Counted from the first letter of the stretch, positions 44,446-54,691 are shown. The stretch is DNA of 64,000 nt from Planctomycetales bacterium 10988 (GCA_009664345.1 CP043547.1:4244709-4308708), one strand, 5' to 3'. Translations and numbers: made by a program. Notes: generated from the sequence alone by a model not told the origin.

Positions 44446-45759
44446 ATGGACAAAGCTTGGCAGATTCCTCGCCGTACGTTTTTACGTGGGCTTGGTGCCG
44501 GTTTGGCCCTTCCTTATCTCGACATCATGGAAACGCCTGCCCAAGCGAGCGTGGCGGCGTCGGCACCTCCTCAGCGGTTGTTGTGTATTTTCCAACCCAA
44601 TGGCGTTTATCCTAAAGCATGGGATGTCAAAGGTGCTGGGCGGAATTTTCGGCTTTCTCCCATTCTGCAACCGCTGGCCGATCTGCAAGACGATTTGGTC
44701 GTCCTTTCGCATTTAGATAATGTCGGCACCCGCGGTCATGTGCAGATGACGAGTTCGTTCTTGACCGGTGTGGCCATCGACGGCAATCGCAATGGCGTTT
44801 CGCTCGATCAGGTGATTGCTCGCAAGATCGGCCAAGAGACGGCTTTCCCTTCTTTGCAACTCGGTACCGAACCGCCCCGCCAAGGGCAAGCCGGCGCGGA
44901 TCCGATCTCCTTCGCCAACACCGTTTCGTGGAATACTCCGACGACGCGACTTTCGCCGGAAATCAACCCTCGCGTGGCCTTTGATCGTTTGTTCCGCAAC
45001 AACGTCGGCCCTGCCGCCATGCAGCGAAATGAAGATCGTCAAAGCGTCCTCGATCTCGTTTTGGAAGATGCCCGTGACTTACGTCGACGCGGCAGTCGTC
45101 ATGATCAACGCAAGCTCGATGAATACTTACAAAGCGTCCGGGCGGTGGAATCGCAAATCGATCGTGCTCTCAATCCGCCGAAAAAATCGTGGGAGCCGCC
45201 GACCCATCCCGGCCCACTTTCGGCCCCGGCCCCGGGACTTCCCCGCCAACGCGATGAGCATTTGCGGATGATGATCGACTTGATGGTGCTGGCGATGTGG
45301 ACCGATAGCACCCGCGTCGGCACGCTGATGACGGCCCATGGCTTCAGCCGCCAGAATTTCAGCTTCCTCGATGGCGTGACTTCCGACCATCACGGCATGA
45401 GCCATCATAAAAATAAGAAACAAGCCGTCGACGAATACACGACCGTCAGCCGTTGGTATATCGAACAGTTGGCCTACTTGCTCAAGCGGATGAAGCAAAT
45501 CGACGAAGGTGGGCAAAGCCTGCTTGAATCGTCGGTCGTCTTCTACGGCTCAGGCATGAAAGATGGAAACGGCCACGTTCGCACGAATCTCCCGTTGCTC
45601 GTTGCCGGCCAAGGAGGCGGAACGCTGCAAACGGGTCGCCATATCGTGTGCAAGGAGCATACCCCGTTGGCGAACCTCCACCTTTCGCTGTTGCATAAAT
45701 TCGGCATTGAAGCCGATCACTTCAATGGTGCCAGCACAGGCGTCATCAGCGAATTGTAA
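44446..45759 (+). CDS. DUF1552 protein, Tat-exported
   Basis: The 437-residue protein opens with PRRTFLRGLGAGLALP, a twin-arginine export signal. Blocks FQPNGVYPKAW and HGFSRQNFSFLDGVTSDHHG fit DUF1552, usually found next to the DUF1592 proteins. The fold is related to alkaline-phosphatase-like domains in some models. AGGAGGTGA lies before the ATG. It ends in a good terminator. Confidence 0.94.
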   Translation: MDKAWQIPRRTFLRGLGAGLALPYLDIMETPAQASVAASAPPQRLLCIFQPNGVYPKAWDVKGAGRNFRLSPILQPLADLQDDLVVLSHLDNVGTRGHVQMTSSFLTGVAIDGNRNGVSLDQVIARKIGQETAFPSLQLGTEPPRQGQAGADPISFANTVSWNTPTTRLSPEINPRVAFDRLFRNNVGPAAMQRNEDRQSVLDLVLEDARDLRRRGSRHDQRKLDEYLQSVRAVESQIDRALNPPKKSWEPPTHPGPLSAPAPGLPRQRDEHLRMMIDLMVLAMWTDSTRVGTLMTAHGFSRQNFSFLDGVTSDHHGMSHHKNKKQAVDEYTTVSRWYIEQLAYLLKRMKQIDEGGQSLLESSVVFYGSGMKDGNGHVRTNLPLLVAGQGGGTLQTGRHIVCKEHTPLANLHLSLLHKFGIEADHFNGASTGVISEL

Positions 45760-45784
45760 GCGAACCCCGATGTCCCCTTCACGT

Positions 45785-45826
45785 GAAATGGCCTGGTGAA
45801 TCCCCTTCGCCAGGCCATTTCTTATT
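45785..45826 (+). terminator. Rho-independent-type terminator after DUF1552 gene
   Basis: GAAATGGCCTGGTGAA pairs with TTCGCCAGGCCATTTC across a five-base loop, with one G-U pair, then CTTATT. It lies 26 bases after the stop. Confidence 0.8.
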
Positions 45827-45849
45827 CGCTAGAAGCAGAATTAGTCTTC

Positions 45850-47377
45850 CCTGAAAAAGTCTTAAAAATTCAATTTTTCCTGGGTATGATAGCTTTAACA
45901 CCGGCGAAGGGTAGGGTAAACTTTGCCAGGATTTTCGGCCTTGACCTTGCAAACCTTGCAAACGGAGAACGGTGATGAAGCCGCCTTTGAACCCAGAGTC
46001 GAACCAGCAGGACCTGTTTCGGGCGTCGTTCGAGCAGATTCTCAACCCCGAGCATCCGCTTGTTCGTCTCGCCGAGCGGATCGATTGGCGGCGGTTTGAG
46101 GCGGCGTTCGAGGGCTGTTATGCCGCCGACTTCGGGGCTCCGGCGAAGGCCACCCGGCTGATGGTCGGGCTGCATTATCTCAAGCACGCCTTCGGCGAGT
46201 CGGACGAATCGCTGCTGGATCGTTGGGTGGAAAACCCGTACTGGCAGTGCTTTTGCGGCTTCACGACGATGCAACATGTGCCGCCGATTCATCCCACCGC
46301 GCTCATCAAATGGCGGCAACGCGTCGGGGCCGAACGGCTGCAACAGCTGCTGGAAGAGACCCTCGCTCTGGCCGTTCGTAGCAAGCAAGTCCGGCCTCAA
46401 GAGCTGCGGCAGGTCACCGTCGACACGACCGTGCAGGAGAAAAATATCACGCCGCCGACTCGAAGTTGCTGCTGAAGGCGATCCACAAACTCGGCAAGGC
46501 GGCCAAAACGCGGGGCATTCGCCTGCGGCAATCGTATGTCAACGTCGCCAAGCAGGCCGCCCTGCAAGCGAGTCGTTATGCCCACGCCAAGCAGTTCAAG
46601 CGGATGCGACGCCGCCTCAAAAAGCTCCGCACTTGCCTCGGTCGGGTGATCCGCGACGTCCGCCGCAAGCAGCCGAAGCCCGATTTTTCCCTGGAAAAAC
46701 TGCTGTTCTTGTGCGAACGCGTCCACCGGCAGCAGCCGCATGATAAGCAAAAACTCTACAGCCTCCACGAGCCGGAGGTGGTTTGCATCAGCAAAGGCAA
46801 GGCCCACCGGCGGTACGAATTCGGGCAAAAGATCGCCCTCGCGACGAGCAATCGCGGCAATTGGGTCGTCGGCGTGCGGCTGTGCGAGGGCAATCCGTAC
46901 GACGGCCACACCCTCGCCGCGACGCTGCAAACGGTCGAGTCGACGACCGGCCAAGCGGTGAGCGACGCCTTCGTTGACAAGGGATATCGCGGCCATGATT
47001 ACCGTGGTCCAGCGAGGGTTCACTTGGCCGGCAGCAGCACGCGAGGCCTGAGTCGGACCCAGAAAAAACGCCGCCGACGCCGCAACGCGATCGAGCCAAA
47101 GATCGGCCACCTCAAGTCGGACCACCTTCTGGGACGTTGCTTTCTCAAGGGCTTGGCCGGTGACGCGATCAACGCGGTCTTGGCTGGAGCGGCGGCGAAC
47201 ATCCGAAAACTACTTTTGGCTTTCGGGCCTGCGCGGATTGGTTGGCCGTGGCAACAGCTCGCCCTGCTCCTCAAGCTCCTCAAAGAAGCGTTTACCTGCC
47301 CAGCAATGGCTCCCCCCCCGAACCCGCACTCCCCTCCTCGCTTGATAAAAGCGAGAAAAAAAGACCTTTTTTCAGGG
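45850..47377 (+). mobile_element. IS5-like insertion sequence
   Basis: The element is about 1.53 kb. Its ends are inverted: CCCTGAAAAAGTCTT at the left and AAGACCTTTTTTCAGGG at the right, identical in CCCTGAAAAA. It holds one transposase broken into two frames. No clear target duplication is visible (TCTT left, ACGA right), so a long time since insertion or a deletion is possible. It separates the DUF1552 gene from a methyltransferase gene. Confidence 0.85.
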
Positions 47378-47389
47378 ACGACTACTTAA
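45975..47389 (+). pseudogene. IS5 family transposase, frameshifted
   Basis: Frame one (45975-46475) ends in NITPPTRSCC; frame two (from about 46450 to 47389) continues with ADSKLLLKAIHKLG. One missing A near 46454 would restore NITPTDSKLLLKAI, as in IS5 relatives. The DDE residues are visible in VTVDTT, DKGYRG and NAIEPKIGHLK. There is no standard slippery heptamer at the junction. The second frame runs past the right inverted repeat; an eight-C run at 47312-47319 may hide a second shift, since a stop at 47343 lies in the next frame. It is probably inactive. Confidence 0.8.
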
Positions 47390-47401
47390 GGAGACGAATG
47401 G

Positions 47402-48085
47402 ATGCCCTTTTCGCTTGATCAGGTCGTTCCCTGGGGCCGTTCTTATGAAGACTATGTCGAGATGTTCTTGCTTGATGAAAAAGACCTTCGGCGTCGCCTC
47501 TTGGGGTGCGCGGATGGCCCGGCGTCCTTCAATGCCGACTTGACACTGGCCGGAGGAGAAATTCTTTCTTGCGATCCACTCTACCAATTTTCGGCGAAAG
47601 AAATCGAAAGCCGAATCGAAGCGTGTTATAAAACAGTCCTGAATCAAACACGAGAGAATGCGGCGTCTTTTCGTTGGTCCACGGTGGTTCCGGACGTGGA
47701 AACGCTTGGATTCCTAAGGCAACAGAGCATGCAAAAATTCCTGCGAGACTACGAAACCGGGAAAAAAGAGGGGCGATATGTCGATGCAGGTTTACCACAG
47801 TTGCCTTTTAAGGATCAGCAGTTCGAGTTGGCCCTTTGCTCGCATTATTTATTTCTTTATGGGATGCTTGGGCTGCCCTTCCATCTGCAATCCATTCGTG
47901 AACTCTGCCGAATCGCCGAGGAGGTTCGCATCTTTCCTATCGTTCAATTGGATGGAAGCGCATCGCCTTACCTTGCAGAAGTTCTTGCCGATCTAGAAAC
48001 ACACGGCCATCAAGCAAGGCTCTCAAAAGTCTCTTACGAATTCCAACGTGGGGCGAACACCATGCTTCAGGTCTTCACAAAATAA
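47402..48085 (+). CDS. SAM-dependent methyltransferase
   Basis: The 227-residue protein shows a class I fold: RRLLGCADGPASFNADLTLAG is the SAM loop, ILSCDPLY the acidic strand end, and VDAGLPQLPFKDQQFELALC the substrate side. The acceptor is unknown. It starts 25 bases beyond the IS right end and may depend on a promoter in the element. Confidence 0.82.
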   Translation: MPFSLDQVVPWGRSYEDYVEMFLLDEKDLRRRLLGCADGPASFNADLTLAGGEILSCDPLYQFSAKEIESRIEACYKTVLNQTRENAASFRWSTVVPDVETLGFLRQQSMQKFLRDYETGKKEGRYVDAGLPQLPFKDQQFELALCSHYLFLYGMLGLPFHLQSIRELCRIAEEVRIFPIVQLDGSASPYLAEVLADLETHGHQARLSKVSYEFQRGANTMLQVFTK

Positions 48086-48095
48086 TACTCAACCC

Positions 48096-48109
48096 AAAAA
48101 ATACTTTTT
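48096..48109. repeat. Dispersed palindrome copy (AAAAAATACTTTTT)
   Basis: It lies between the methyltransferase stop and the convergent end of the next gene, preceded by CCC. Confidence 0.65.
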
Positions 48110-48122
48110 ATATTGGTCGATC

Positions 48123-48947
48123 TCATCCTGATGCAGACAAGATCGTATCTTGGTTTAATAGATCACCATGCAATCGTTTGCAATAGACGGGAAGATCAGG
48201 AGCGATCGTTTCTTGACACATGGCCGTATTTAAGAAACTTCGTGCTGGCCCATGGCTGAAAGAATCGCATCCTTCTTGTTTGACAGAGGGCGATTTTGAA
48301 GACTCTTCCCTGTCCGCCGCCTGATAATAAAGATGGTGGTCAAAGCCGGCAGTGCGATGGAGCTTTCGATCGTGGACATGAACCGTCGGAAAGAAAATGG
48401 CGTCTGGCATTCGCGAAGAAAATTCAAATGCCATCGGATGAATCGTTTTCGGGCGTGGCAAAAAGCCCAATCTGGTAGGAGTCGGTTTCAGTTTGAAAAC
48501 CGCGAAGCCATAGTCCTTATACTCCGGTAATTGCCCCCAGAGGTCGGCGGGCAAGCGAAACCTCTCGTCTAATCGGCTCCAATCACTTTGGCTTGGAACA
48601 AAAGAAGCCTCGTAATCACCAACATCCTGGACTTTCAACTTGGGTTTCTTTATGCGGGCGGACTCAATCCCGAAATGCTCCTCACTCTCCTTTAAGAAGC
48701 CTTGCTTCATCTCAAGGAAAAAATTCGGATAGCTCTTGAAGTTCAGAAAGCTGACCGAATCCTCGTTCGAACCGGCGACGATTGGAATCGGGAGAATCAT
48801 CGCTGCGGCCACCGAGGAAGCGAGCTCCATGCTATAGATGAGTACCTGCTTCCCGTTGTCTTTCTGTCGAGCGAAGATCCTTGTCCCGGAAACCTCTACT
48901 TTCCGTCGAAAAGACCAAGCGTTCTTACTTCCTACGATAATACACAT
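48123..48947 (-). CDS. Conserved hypothetical protein (TRIFARQ/AMILPIP type)
   Basis: The 274-residue product has blocks TRIFARQ, LIYSMELASSVAAAMILPIP, DVGDYEASFVPSQSDWSRLD and FFPTVHVHDRKLH, which I recall as a widespread family without named function. It is probably cytosolic. TGAGGATC precedes the start. A perfect palindrome copy lies just upstream, shared with the transglutaminase gene. Confidence 0.68.
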   Translation of the reverse strand: MCIIVGSKNAWSFRRKVEVSGTRIFARQKDNGKQVLIYSMELASSVAAAMILPIPIVAGSNEDSVSFLNFKSYPNFFLEMKQGFLKESEEHFGIESARIKKPKLKVQDVGDYEASFVPSQSDWSRLDERFRLPADLWGQLPEYKDYGFAVFKLKPTPTRLGFLPRPKTIHPMAFEFSSRMPDAIFFPTVHVHDRKLHRTAGFDHHLYYQAADREESSKSPSVKQEGCDSFSHGPARSFLNTAMCQETIAPDLPVYCKRLHGDLLNQDTILSASG

Positions 48948-48979
48948 CGAATGATCCTCAGGCTGGATCGAGCTCTTGC

Positions 48980-48993
48980 AAAAAGTACTTTTT
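48980..48993. repeat. Perfect dispersed palindrome AAAAAGTACTTTTT
   Basis: This is the full 14-base palindrome in the 54-base gap between two same-strand genes. It lies about 33 bases upstream of the 48947 start on the minus strand, where it could be a promoter or leader element. Confidence 0.85.
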
Positions 48994-49001
48994 ATCTATT
49001 T

Positions 49002-50258
49002 CTAATTCCCTTGCAAGGTAGTGTGGTCCTTAAAAGGGAACTTGAACGGTTTGTCCGCCTGATACTGATGCACGGTCATCCAGGAGAATTCCCGCTGCTC
49101 GATGTTGGCGGGATCAGGATCGTCGAACACCTCGCCATCGGCTTCAATGTAGGCAGTGCGGACGACTCGCACTGGCTGAGTAGCCCTGGGAACAAGTTCG
49201 TAATCGGTTCCTTTGGTCATCAATAGCCAGCTATTTTCGCGGAAGCCAGAGATCAGTCGCTGACGTGCCTTGGCGACAAGATGCTGTTTTTCCTTCTCGC
49301 TTAATGTCTCGCTCGCTTGAATTTTCCCGGCCAACTTCTGTGTTTCCGAGAGATCAAAACTGACCCAACCGTAGGGCGGGATGAAGGCTTCCATTTTGCA
49401 ATGCGAAGGGGAATTTTTGGGATACATGGCCAGACCGTACGTCACCCTGGTGGGAAAACCCAACGCTCTTCCCATCGTTGCACAAAGTCCATGATAGTCG
49501 CTGCAATGGCCTACACGTTGGGACAAGGCATGGTTGGCATCCGCCTTCAGCGAGGCATTGACATGATCGTATTGCAGATGGTCATCAATCCAAGAAATCA
49601 CCTGAGGGAGGTCTTTTGCACCACCCTGCCGGACAGGAACCACCTCTTTCAGCAACAATTCCCTGAACTGCGACTCATCGGTTAATGGCTGGGGTTTTAA
49701 ATACGGTGAGAACGCATTTGGCCACTTTTCAATTTGACGGATGTTCCTCAAGTCCACATTCCAGTGCTGATTCCAGATCGTCGCTGCAAAACGATGGCGG
49801 ATAATCTGTGCCCCTTGGGGATGATGGAATTCGAAGTAGGCAAATTTGTTCCCATAGACGGGTTCGGTATTGACCTGCGGATCGACATTCATGGGAAAGG
49901 TGCTGAACTGACTTGCTCCGATTTGTTGAGCTTCATTCGTTTGCGGAATGGGAAGCCAGACTTTTAACACCTCACAATGATAAGGGGGAGTCACAACGAC
50001 AGAAAAGTCAATCGTATGCTGGATTGGATCGCTATTTTCCGAGGAATAAGGCATTTGAGGCGTGAGCTCGAACGTCGGCTGGGCCTGACCCAAGCAAGTG
50101 GAGGTACAGGCAGAAAGCGCTCCCAAGGCCAACATCACAAGTCCGAGTTGTCCCCATTGCCGTTGATAGAAGGCCTGAGCAGCTTTCTTAAAAAGTACAT
50201 TTTGAATTATCATTCGTGTTACCTTATCGCAAAAATAAGAGTTACGCAGCGTCATCAT
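49002..50258 (-). CDS. Transglutaminase-like protein, secreted
   Basis: The 418-residue frame (or 403 if it starts at ATG 50213) has a transglutaminase core: Cys in VGHCSDYHGLC, His in SPSHCKMEAF, Asp in WVSFDLSE. A hydrophobic helix near residues 37-54 (LGLVMLALGALSACTS) ends in a possible lipobox. These enzymes act on glutamine or peptide bonds, often as proteases. A palindrome copy falls between 50190 and 50204 and encodes QNVLF near the start. The start is uncertain. Confidence 0.85.
   Translation of the reverse strand: MMTLRNSYFCDKVTRMIIQNVLFKKAAQAFYQRQWGQLGLVMLALGALSACTSTCLGQAQPTFELTPQMPYSSENSDPIQHTIDFSVVVTPPYHCEVLKVWLPIPQTNEAQQIGASQFSTFPMNVDPQVNTEPVYGNKFAYFEFHHPQGAQIIRHRFAATIWNQHWNVDLRNIRQIEKWPNAFSPYLKPQPLTDESQFRELLLKEVVPVRQGGAKDLPQVISWIDDHLQYDHVNASLKADANHALSQRVGHCSDYHGLCATMGRALGFPTRVTYGLAMYPKNSPSHCKMEAFIPPYGWVSFDLSETQKLAGKIQASETLSEKEKQHLVAKARQRLISGFRENSWLLMTKGTDYELVPRATQPVRVVRTAYIEADGEVFDDPDPANIEQREFSWMTVHQYQADKPFKFPFKDHTTLQGN
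50190..50204. repeat. Dispersed palindrome copy inside transglutaminase N-terminus
   Basis: AAAAAGTACATTTTG has one altered base. On the minus strand it encodes Gln-Asn-Val-Leu-Phe beside the second start codon. Confidence 0.65.
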
Positions 50259-50368
50259 TTAAAATATATTTAACCAACAAACAATTTAATCATTATTTAA
50301 CTTTCGTCAAGTTAACGTCTCCATCCTCGTGATAAAATGTGTGTCTCTCCTTCGATCCGATAACTCTT

Positions 50369-50381
50369 AAAAAGCACTTTT
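50369..50381. repeat. Dispersed palindrome overlapping the regulator stop codon
   Basis: AAAAAGCACTTTT shares its last bases with the TAA of the AraC/XylR gene, whose stop occupies 50380-50382. Confidence 0.7.
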
Positions 50382-51570
50382 AGTGAGAGGTGCGATACTC
50401 CTTGGGGGTAAGACCTACCTGTTGATGAAACGCTCGACAAAGATTCGCGGAGGTCTGAAAGCCCGCCCGTTTGGCAATCGTCAAGATCTTGTCGTCGGTT
50501 TCCAGCAACATCTTCTTGGCAACCTGAAGGCGAAAGTGGCGTAACTCTTCCATCGGGGCACGAACATAATGTTCGCGAAAGGCCTTTTCTAATCCACTTC
50601 GTGACATCGCTACATGCTGGGTGACTTGGTCCATGCGAATCGGCTCGTGGGCATGTTCATGGATAAATCGCAGGGCAGCCACAACCCCAGGGTGATCCAC
50701 GGCGAGACTATCCGTGCTCCGACGTTCGACGACTCCGGTTGGGGGGATATAGAGAGGAGAGGTCGGCGGGTCCGCACCTTGTAACATGCGATCAAGGAGC
50801 GAAGCCCCTTCGTAGCCAACTTGCTCCCACTGATTTTCAATGCTGGAGAGCGGAATTCTCAAGCAATCACAGATCGTCTCTGTATTATCAACCCCGAGAA
50901 CAGCCACTTCGTCGGGGATATGAAGGCCCGCCGCAAGACAAGCCTCGATGACCTCCACGGCCTCCACATCGCGCATGGCAAACACCGCGAGCGGTTTGGG
51001 CAGAGTTTGAAGACGCCGCATCAGCCACCGATGGCGTTGCGCTCGCGTGTCGGGCTTCCCTCGATTTTCCCGCGTCCAGGAAAGAATTTCGCATCGATAA
51101 CCGGCTTCACTGAGCGTTGCTCGATAATGATCTCGACGCCGTCGGCTGACCCCTAGATCCCAACGGTGGACGAAGGCATGATGGCGATAGCCTCGTTCGA
51201 GGAAATGCTCCGCGGCCATGCGGCCAATCGCCGCGTTATCCATCGTCACCCGAGGGAGCGAAATGTTCGGACGGCTTTCCGCCAAGTCAACGATCGGCAC
51301 TCGCAATCTTCGCAACTGCCGCCAGATATTTTGCTGCGCCCCCAAGAGCGTGATGACTCCATCGCCATTCCAATGTTTCGGGACAAGGTCGTCAAAATCA
51401 GCCGTCAGGTGCCACCCATGATCGCGGGCGAATCGGGCGACTCCTCGATGAATCTCGGGATAATACCAGCCTAACGCCAACAAGATATTGCGGGCTTCCC
51501 TCGGCTGTGCCGGTGCGGGGCGGGCTTGCTTTCGTTTTGAAGCTTGACGGAGCGGGCGAATGGGAGTCAT
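50380..51570 (-). CDS. AraC/XylR-type transcriptional regulator
   Basis: The 396-residue protein (ATG 51570; the upstream 45 codons look non-coding) joins a LacI-like sugar-binding domain ([46 protein letters not shown]) to a C-terminal AraC helix-turn-helix pair ([35 protein letters not shown]). Such regulators sense a sugar. It is divergent from the sulfatase-sialidase operon and is the natural candidate to control it, perhaps with sialic acid or a sulfated product as ligand. Confidence 0.9.
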   Translation of the reverse strand: MTPIRPLRQASKRKQARPAPAQPREARNILLALGWYYPEIHRGVARFARDHGWHLTADFDDLVPKHWNGDGVITLLGAQQNIWRQLRRLRVPIVDLAESRPNISLPRVTMDNAAIGRMAAEHFLERGYRHHAFVHRWDLGVSRRRRDHYRATLSEAGYRCEILSWTRENRGKPDTRAQRHRWLMRRLQTLPKPLAVFAMRDVEAVEVIEACLAAGLHIPDEVAVLGVDNTETICDCLRIPLSSIENQWEQVGYEGASLLDRMLQGADPPTSPLYIPPTGVVERRSTDSLAVDHPGVVAALRFIHEHAHEPIRMDQVTQHVAMSRSGLEKAFREHYVRAPMEELRHFRLQVAKKMLLETDDKILTIAKRAGFQTSANLCRAFHQQVGLTPKEYRTSH

Positions 51571-51668
51571 GAGAGGGCCGTACTTACCAGCATTGAACGG
51601 AATTTCTGCTAAAAGCCAATCACAATCGCAAAAAGAGAGAAGTAACGAAAATGATAACTTTTTTACGC

Positions 51669-51691
51669 AACATGTCAATGTTCGGTAACCG
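51669..51691. promoter_or_regulatory. Twin inverted repeats in the divergent regulator/sulfatase region
   Basis: AACAT-GTCA-ATGTT (51669-51682) and CGGT-A-ACCG (51683-51691) lie side by side in the 167-base gap between the regulator start and the sulfatase start. They are candidate operators. If the sulfatase began at 51651 they would be coding, which speaks for the start at 51738. Confidence 0.35.
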
Positions 51692-51737
51692 AGCGTCTGA
51701 TACAATTGAAGCCGGAAATCAAAAACTTGCTCCCAGA

Positions 51738-53213
51738 ATGGATGAAATGAATCGCATGCCCCCCCGCTTAATTCGTTTCGGCTGCTGGCCTTTATATGCC
51801 TTCCTCTGCACGTTGCTCCTGGTAGGCGGCAGCCCAGCGACGAAGGCCGCCGACCAGCGACCAGACGTTCTTTTCTTTGTCGTGGATGATCTGAATGACT
51901 GGATCACTCTCCTCGACTCTTCGGCACCGATCCACACTCCAAATCTTGAGCGGCTTGCTGCGCGGGGCATGTTATTTACCAAGGCTTATTGCATTTCTCC
52001 TGCGTGCAATCCTTCGCGGGCGGCAACGCTGACCGGGTTGCGACCTTCGACGACGGGCGTGTATGGCAATAAGAGCGACTGGCGGCGTGCGATGCCGGAT
52101 CGCCCCACAATCATGCAACATTTCATGACTGCCGGATATGAAGTCCGCGGGGCCGGCAAAATCTTTCATCATCACTTGGACGGGGCTTTTCATGACGAGG
52201 CTTCCTTTCATGCGTTTCAGCCGATGCGACCGCAGCTTTATCCTCCGGAAAAGTTGAACAAGGCACCGAATTACGGCTCGCCAAATACGGATTGGGGAGA
52301 ATGGCCGCAGAAGATCGAAGACTCCATCGACTACCAAACCGCCAACTACTGCATTCAAGAACTTCAAAAAACCGAAAGAACGAAGCCATTATTTCTCGCT
52401 TGCGGTATCTTCAAACCCCATTCGCCGTTCTTCGCCCCGCCCCGCTTTCACGAAGCTTATCGCAGCATTGACCTCCCTTTGAGGCTTGATAATGACTGGA
52501 AGGATTTACCTCGGGGGGCAGCGGCTCTCCTTAAAAACAAAAAGTGGTTTTGGGAAGGAATGACACAAGTCGAACGTGAGCACCCTGGAGCGTATCATGA
52601 TTTTATTCGCTCTTATGCAGCGGCGGCCTCTTTTGCCGATGCTCAGATTGGACGAGTCCTTGATGCTTTGGACCAAAGTCCACAAAAGGACAACACGATC
52701 ATCGTGCTGTGGTCGGATCATGGGTTTCATCTGGGGGAAAAGGACCACATCGAAAAGTTCGCCCTCTGGGAAAAAAGCAATCATATCCCTTTCATCATCG
52801 TCGCCCCCGGCGTGACGACTCCGGGGAGCCGCTGCTCACAACCTGTGGATTTAACAGTTCTTTATCCAACCTTATTAGAGCTTTGTGGCCTGCCTAATGA
52901 TCCGAACTGTGATGGCAGAAGTGTCTTGCCTTTACTTCAAGATCCTTCCGCGACTTGGGAATTCCCGGCAGTGATGACTTATGCAAAAGGGAATCATGCC
53001 GTTCGCAGCCCGCGATGGCGTTACATTCGCTATTCTGATGGAACGGAAGAACTCTATGATCACCAGGCCGATCCACATGAGTGGAACAACCTTGCTGATA
53101 ACCCTGAACTGATCGCAGTCATCAATCAACATAGAAAGTGGCTGCCTAACAAAGAGGCCGACAAAATCCCTGATTTAAAGAAGCCCAAGAAATCAGGAGC
53201 GAGCAATCAATGA
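51738..53213 (+). CDS. Sulfatase, first gene of the operon
   Basis: The 491-residue sulfatase has a signal sequence (residues 10-37), CNPSR near residue 90 for formylglycine, VVDDLNDW for the calcium site and [13 protein letters not shown]. It resembles iduronate-2-sulfatases. No clear ribosome site fixes the start; 51651 and 51747 are also in frame. Its stop overlaps the next start by four bases. A palindrome-like segment encodes KKWFW near 52539. Confidence 0.88.
   Translation: MDEMNRMPPRLIRFGCWPLYAFLCTLLLVGGSPATKAADQRPDVLFFVVDDLNDWITLLDSSAPIHTPNLERLAARGMLFTKAYCISPACNPSRAATLTGLRPSTTGVYGNKSDWRRAMPDRPTIMQHFMTAGYEVRGAGKIFHHHLDGAFHDEASFHAFQPMRPQLYPPEKLNKAPNYGSPNTDWGEWPQKIEDSIDYQTANYCIQELQKTERTKPLFLACGIFKPHSPFFAPPRFHEAYRSIDLPLRLDNDWKDLPRGAAALLKNKKWFWEGMTQVEREHPGAYHDFIRSYAAAASFADAQIGRVLDALDQSPQKDNTIIVLWSDHGFHLGEKDHIEKFALWEKSNHIPFIIVAPGVTTPGSRCSQPVDLTVLYPTLLELCGLPNDPNCDGRSVLPLLQDPSATWEFPAVMTYAKGNHAVRSPRWRYIRYSDGTEELYDHQADPHEWNNLADNPELIAVINQHRKWLPNKEADKIPDLKKPKKSGASNQ
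52539..52554. repeat. Palindrome-like segment inside sulfatase CDS
   Basis: AAAAAGTGGTTTTGGG differs in centre and right arm, and encodes Lys-Lys-Trp-Phe-Trp. It may be chance. Confidence 0.35.
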
Positions 53214-54691
53214 AAAGTACTTTTTGTATTCTTGTAAGCCTTTGCCTTCTTATAATAGGGGTCGATCCTTCCTCCGCGAGCGAAAGGACGACCGTCACTC
53301 GTCCAAATATCCTCTTTATTGCAATCGACGATCTCCGTCCGACCTTGGGATGTTATGGCGATCCTATCGCGAAAACCCCCAACATTGATCAACTGGCACA
53401 GCAAGGAATCCTTTTTCAAAGGGCCTATTGTCAGCAAGCGGTGTGCAGTCCGTCGAGGACCTCGCTGTTAACCAGCCGCCGTCCCGATACCGTTCGTGTT
53501 TGGGACTTGAAGACTCATTTCCGTAAAACGCTTCCGAACGCGGTGACCTTGCCGCAATTCTTCAAGCAGCAAGGTTACTTCGCTTGTAGCATCGGCAAGA
53601 TTTTTCATGGCAGTGGGAAACCATCACAAGACCCACCATCCTGGTCATGCGAGCCGGAGTATGATATCAGCCGAGAGGCCCACCTCCGATACGCTTTACC
53701 GGAAAACTTAAGTGGAACGGGCCTGAAACGTGCCGCGTCGGAGAAAGCGAAGGTCGCCGACGATACTTATATCGACGGGGTTGTCTGCAAGGCAGCCATC
53801 GAAAAATTGCACGCTCTGCAACAAACAACGCAGCCGTTCTTTTTAGCGGTCGGCTTTCGAAAACCGCATTTACCTTTTTGTGCTCCAGCGAAATATTGGA
53901 ACCTCTACGAACCGAACGAGATCCCGCCTCTCGTCAATGATCAGACTCCGCAAGGAGCCCCGGAAGTGGCAACGCGAAGCTGGCAAGAGCTTGAGGGATA
54001 CACGGATATCCCAGCCAATGGCGAGTTGCCCCCAGCCAAGGTGGCGGAGCTTCGGCATGGGTATTACGCCTGTGTCAGTTATGTCGATGCCCTGGTGGGT
54101 CGTCTCTTGCGTGCGTTGGATGGGTTGAAGCTTCGTGAACAGACGATCGTTGTGTTGTGGTCGGATCATGGTTTTCACCTCGGCGAGCAAGGGCTGTGGA
54201 CCAAGGCAAACAACTATGAACTTTCCACGCGAGTTCCTTTGATGGTTGCTTTCCCACAAAAATATCCCCAGGGGGTACGCACCAACGCGATCGTGGAACT
54301 GGTAGACCTTTACCCCAGTTTGGTCGAAGCTTGTGGAATCGAAGTCCCTGAAGACCTCGAAGGAAAAAGCTTTCTTCCCTTGCTTTCCAATCCACAGCGG
54401 CAATGGAAAGAGGCCGCCTTCAGCCAGTTCCCTCGCCCCTACAAAGGCAGTCGCTTCGAAGAAGATGGCGACATCATGGGATATACCGTGCGTTCGGATC
54501 GTTATCGATACGTGCAGTGGCGAGATTTGCAAACGGGCCACATGCACGCGGAAGAATTTTACGATCATCAAACCGATCCCGAAGAGATGCAGAACTTGGT
54601 AGGCCAATCGTCGAGCGTTCGCATCTTGAAAGAGCATCGCCAACGGCTCACCGAGCAAGGGAGCTTCTCTTCGCTATCACGCTTTGAATAA
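53210..54691 (+). CDS. Sulfatase, second in operon (iduronate-2-sulfatase type)
   Basis: The 493-residue exported sulfatase has CSPSR near residue 79, IDDLRPTLGCYG and [11 protein letters not shown]. The lipophilic start [17 protein letters not shown] is a signal peptide whose first residues come from a palindrome copy (53213-53226). The ATG overlaps the TGA of the previous gene. It is closest to the same type as the gene at 23455 but lacks the pVHL-like tail. Confidence 0.92.
   Translation: MKSTFCILVSLCLLIIGVDPSSASERTTVTRPNILFIAIDDLRPTLGCYGDPIAKTPNIDQLAQQGILFQRAYCQQAVCSPSRTSLLTSRRPDTVRVWDLKTHFRKTLPNAVTLPQFFKQQGYFACSIGKIFHGSGKPSQDPPSWSCEPEYDISREAHLRYALPENLSGTGLKRAASEKAKVADDTYIDGVVCKAAIEKLHALQQTTQPFFLAVGFRKPHLPFCAPAKYWNLYEPNEIPPLVNDQTPQGAPEVATRSWQELEGYTDIPANGELPPAKVAELRHGYYACVSYVDALVGRLLRALDGLKLREQTIVVLWSDHGFHLGEQGLWTKANNYELSTRVPLMVAFPQKYPQGVRTNAIVELVDLYPSLVEACGIEVPEDLEGKSFLPLLSNPQRQWKEAAFSQFPRPYKGSRFEEDGDIMGYTVRSDRYRYVQWRDLQTGHMHAEEFYDHQTDPEEMQNLVGQSSSVRILKEHRQRLTEQGSFSSLSRFE
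53213..53226. repeat. Dispersed palindrome at a start codon (AAAAGTACTTTTTG)
   Basis: The copy begins three bases into the start codon of the second sulfatase and encodes Lys-Ser-Thr-Phe of its signal peptide. Confidence 0.75.

Noticed and set aside
46437-46448. Programmed -1 frameshift in the transposase
   Set aside because: The A-run does not form a standard X-XXY-YYZ heptamer in the right phase, and the -1 frame at that place would give a non-matching sequence; a one-base loss near 46454 fits better.
47356-47372. Palindrome-like AAAAAAAGACCTTTTTT as another copy of the dispersed motif
   Set aside because: It is part of the right inverted repeat of the IS element and matches the left end of that element instead.
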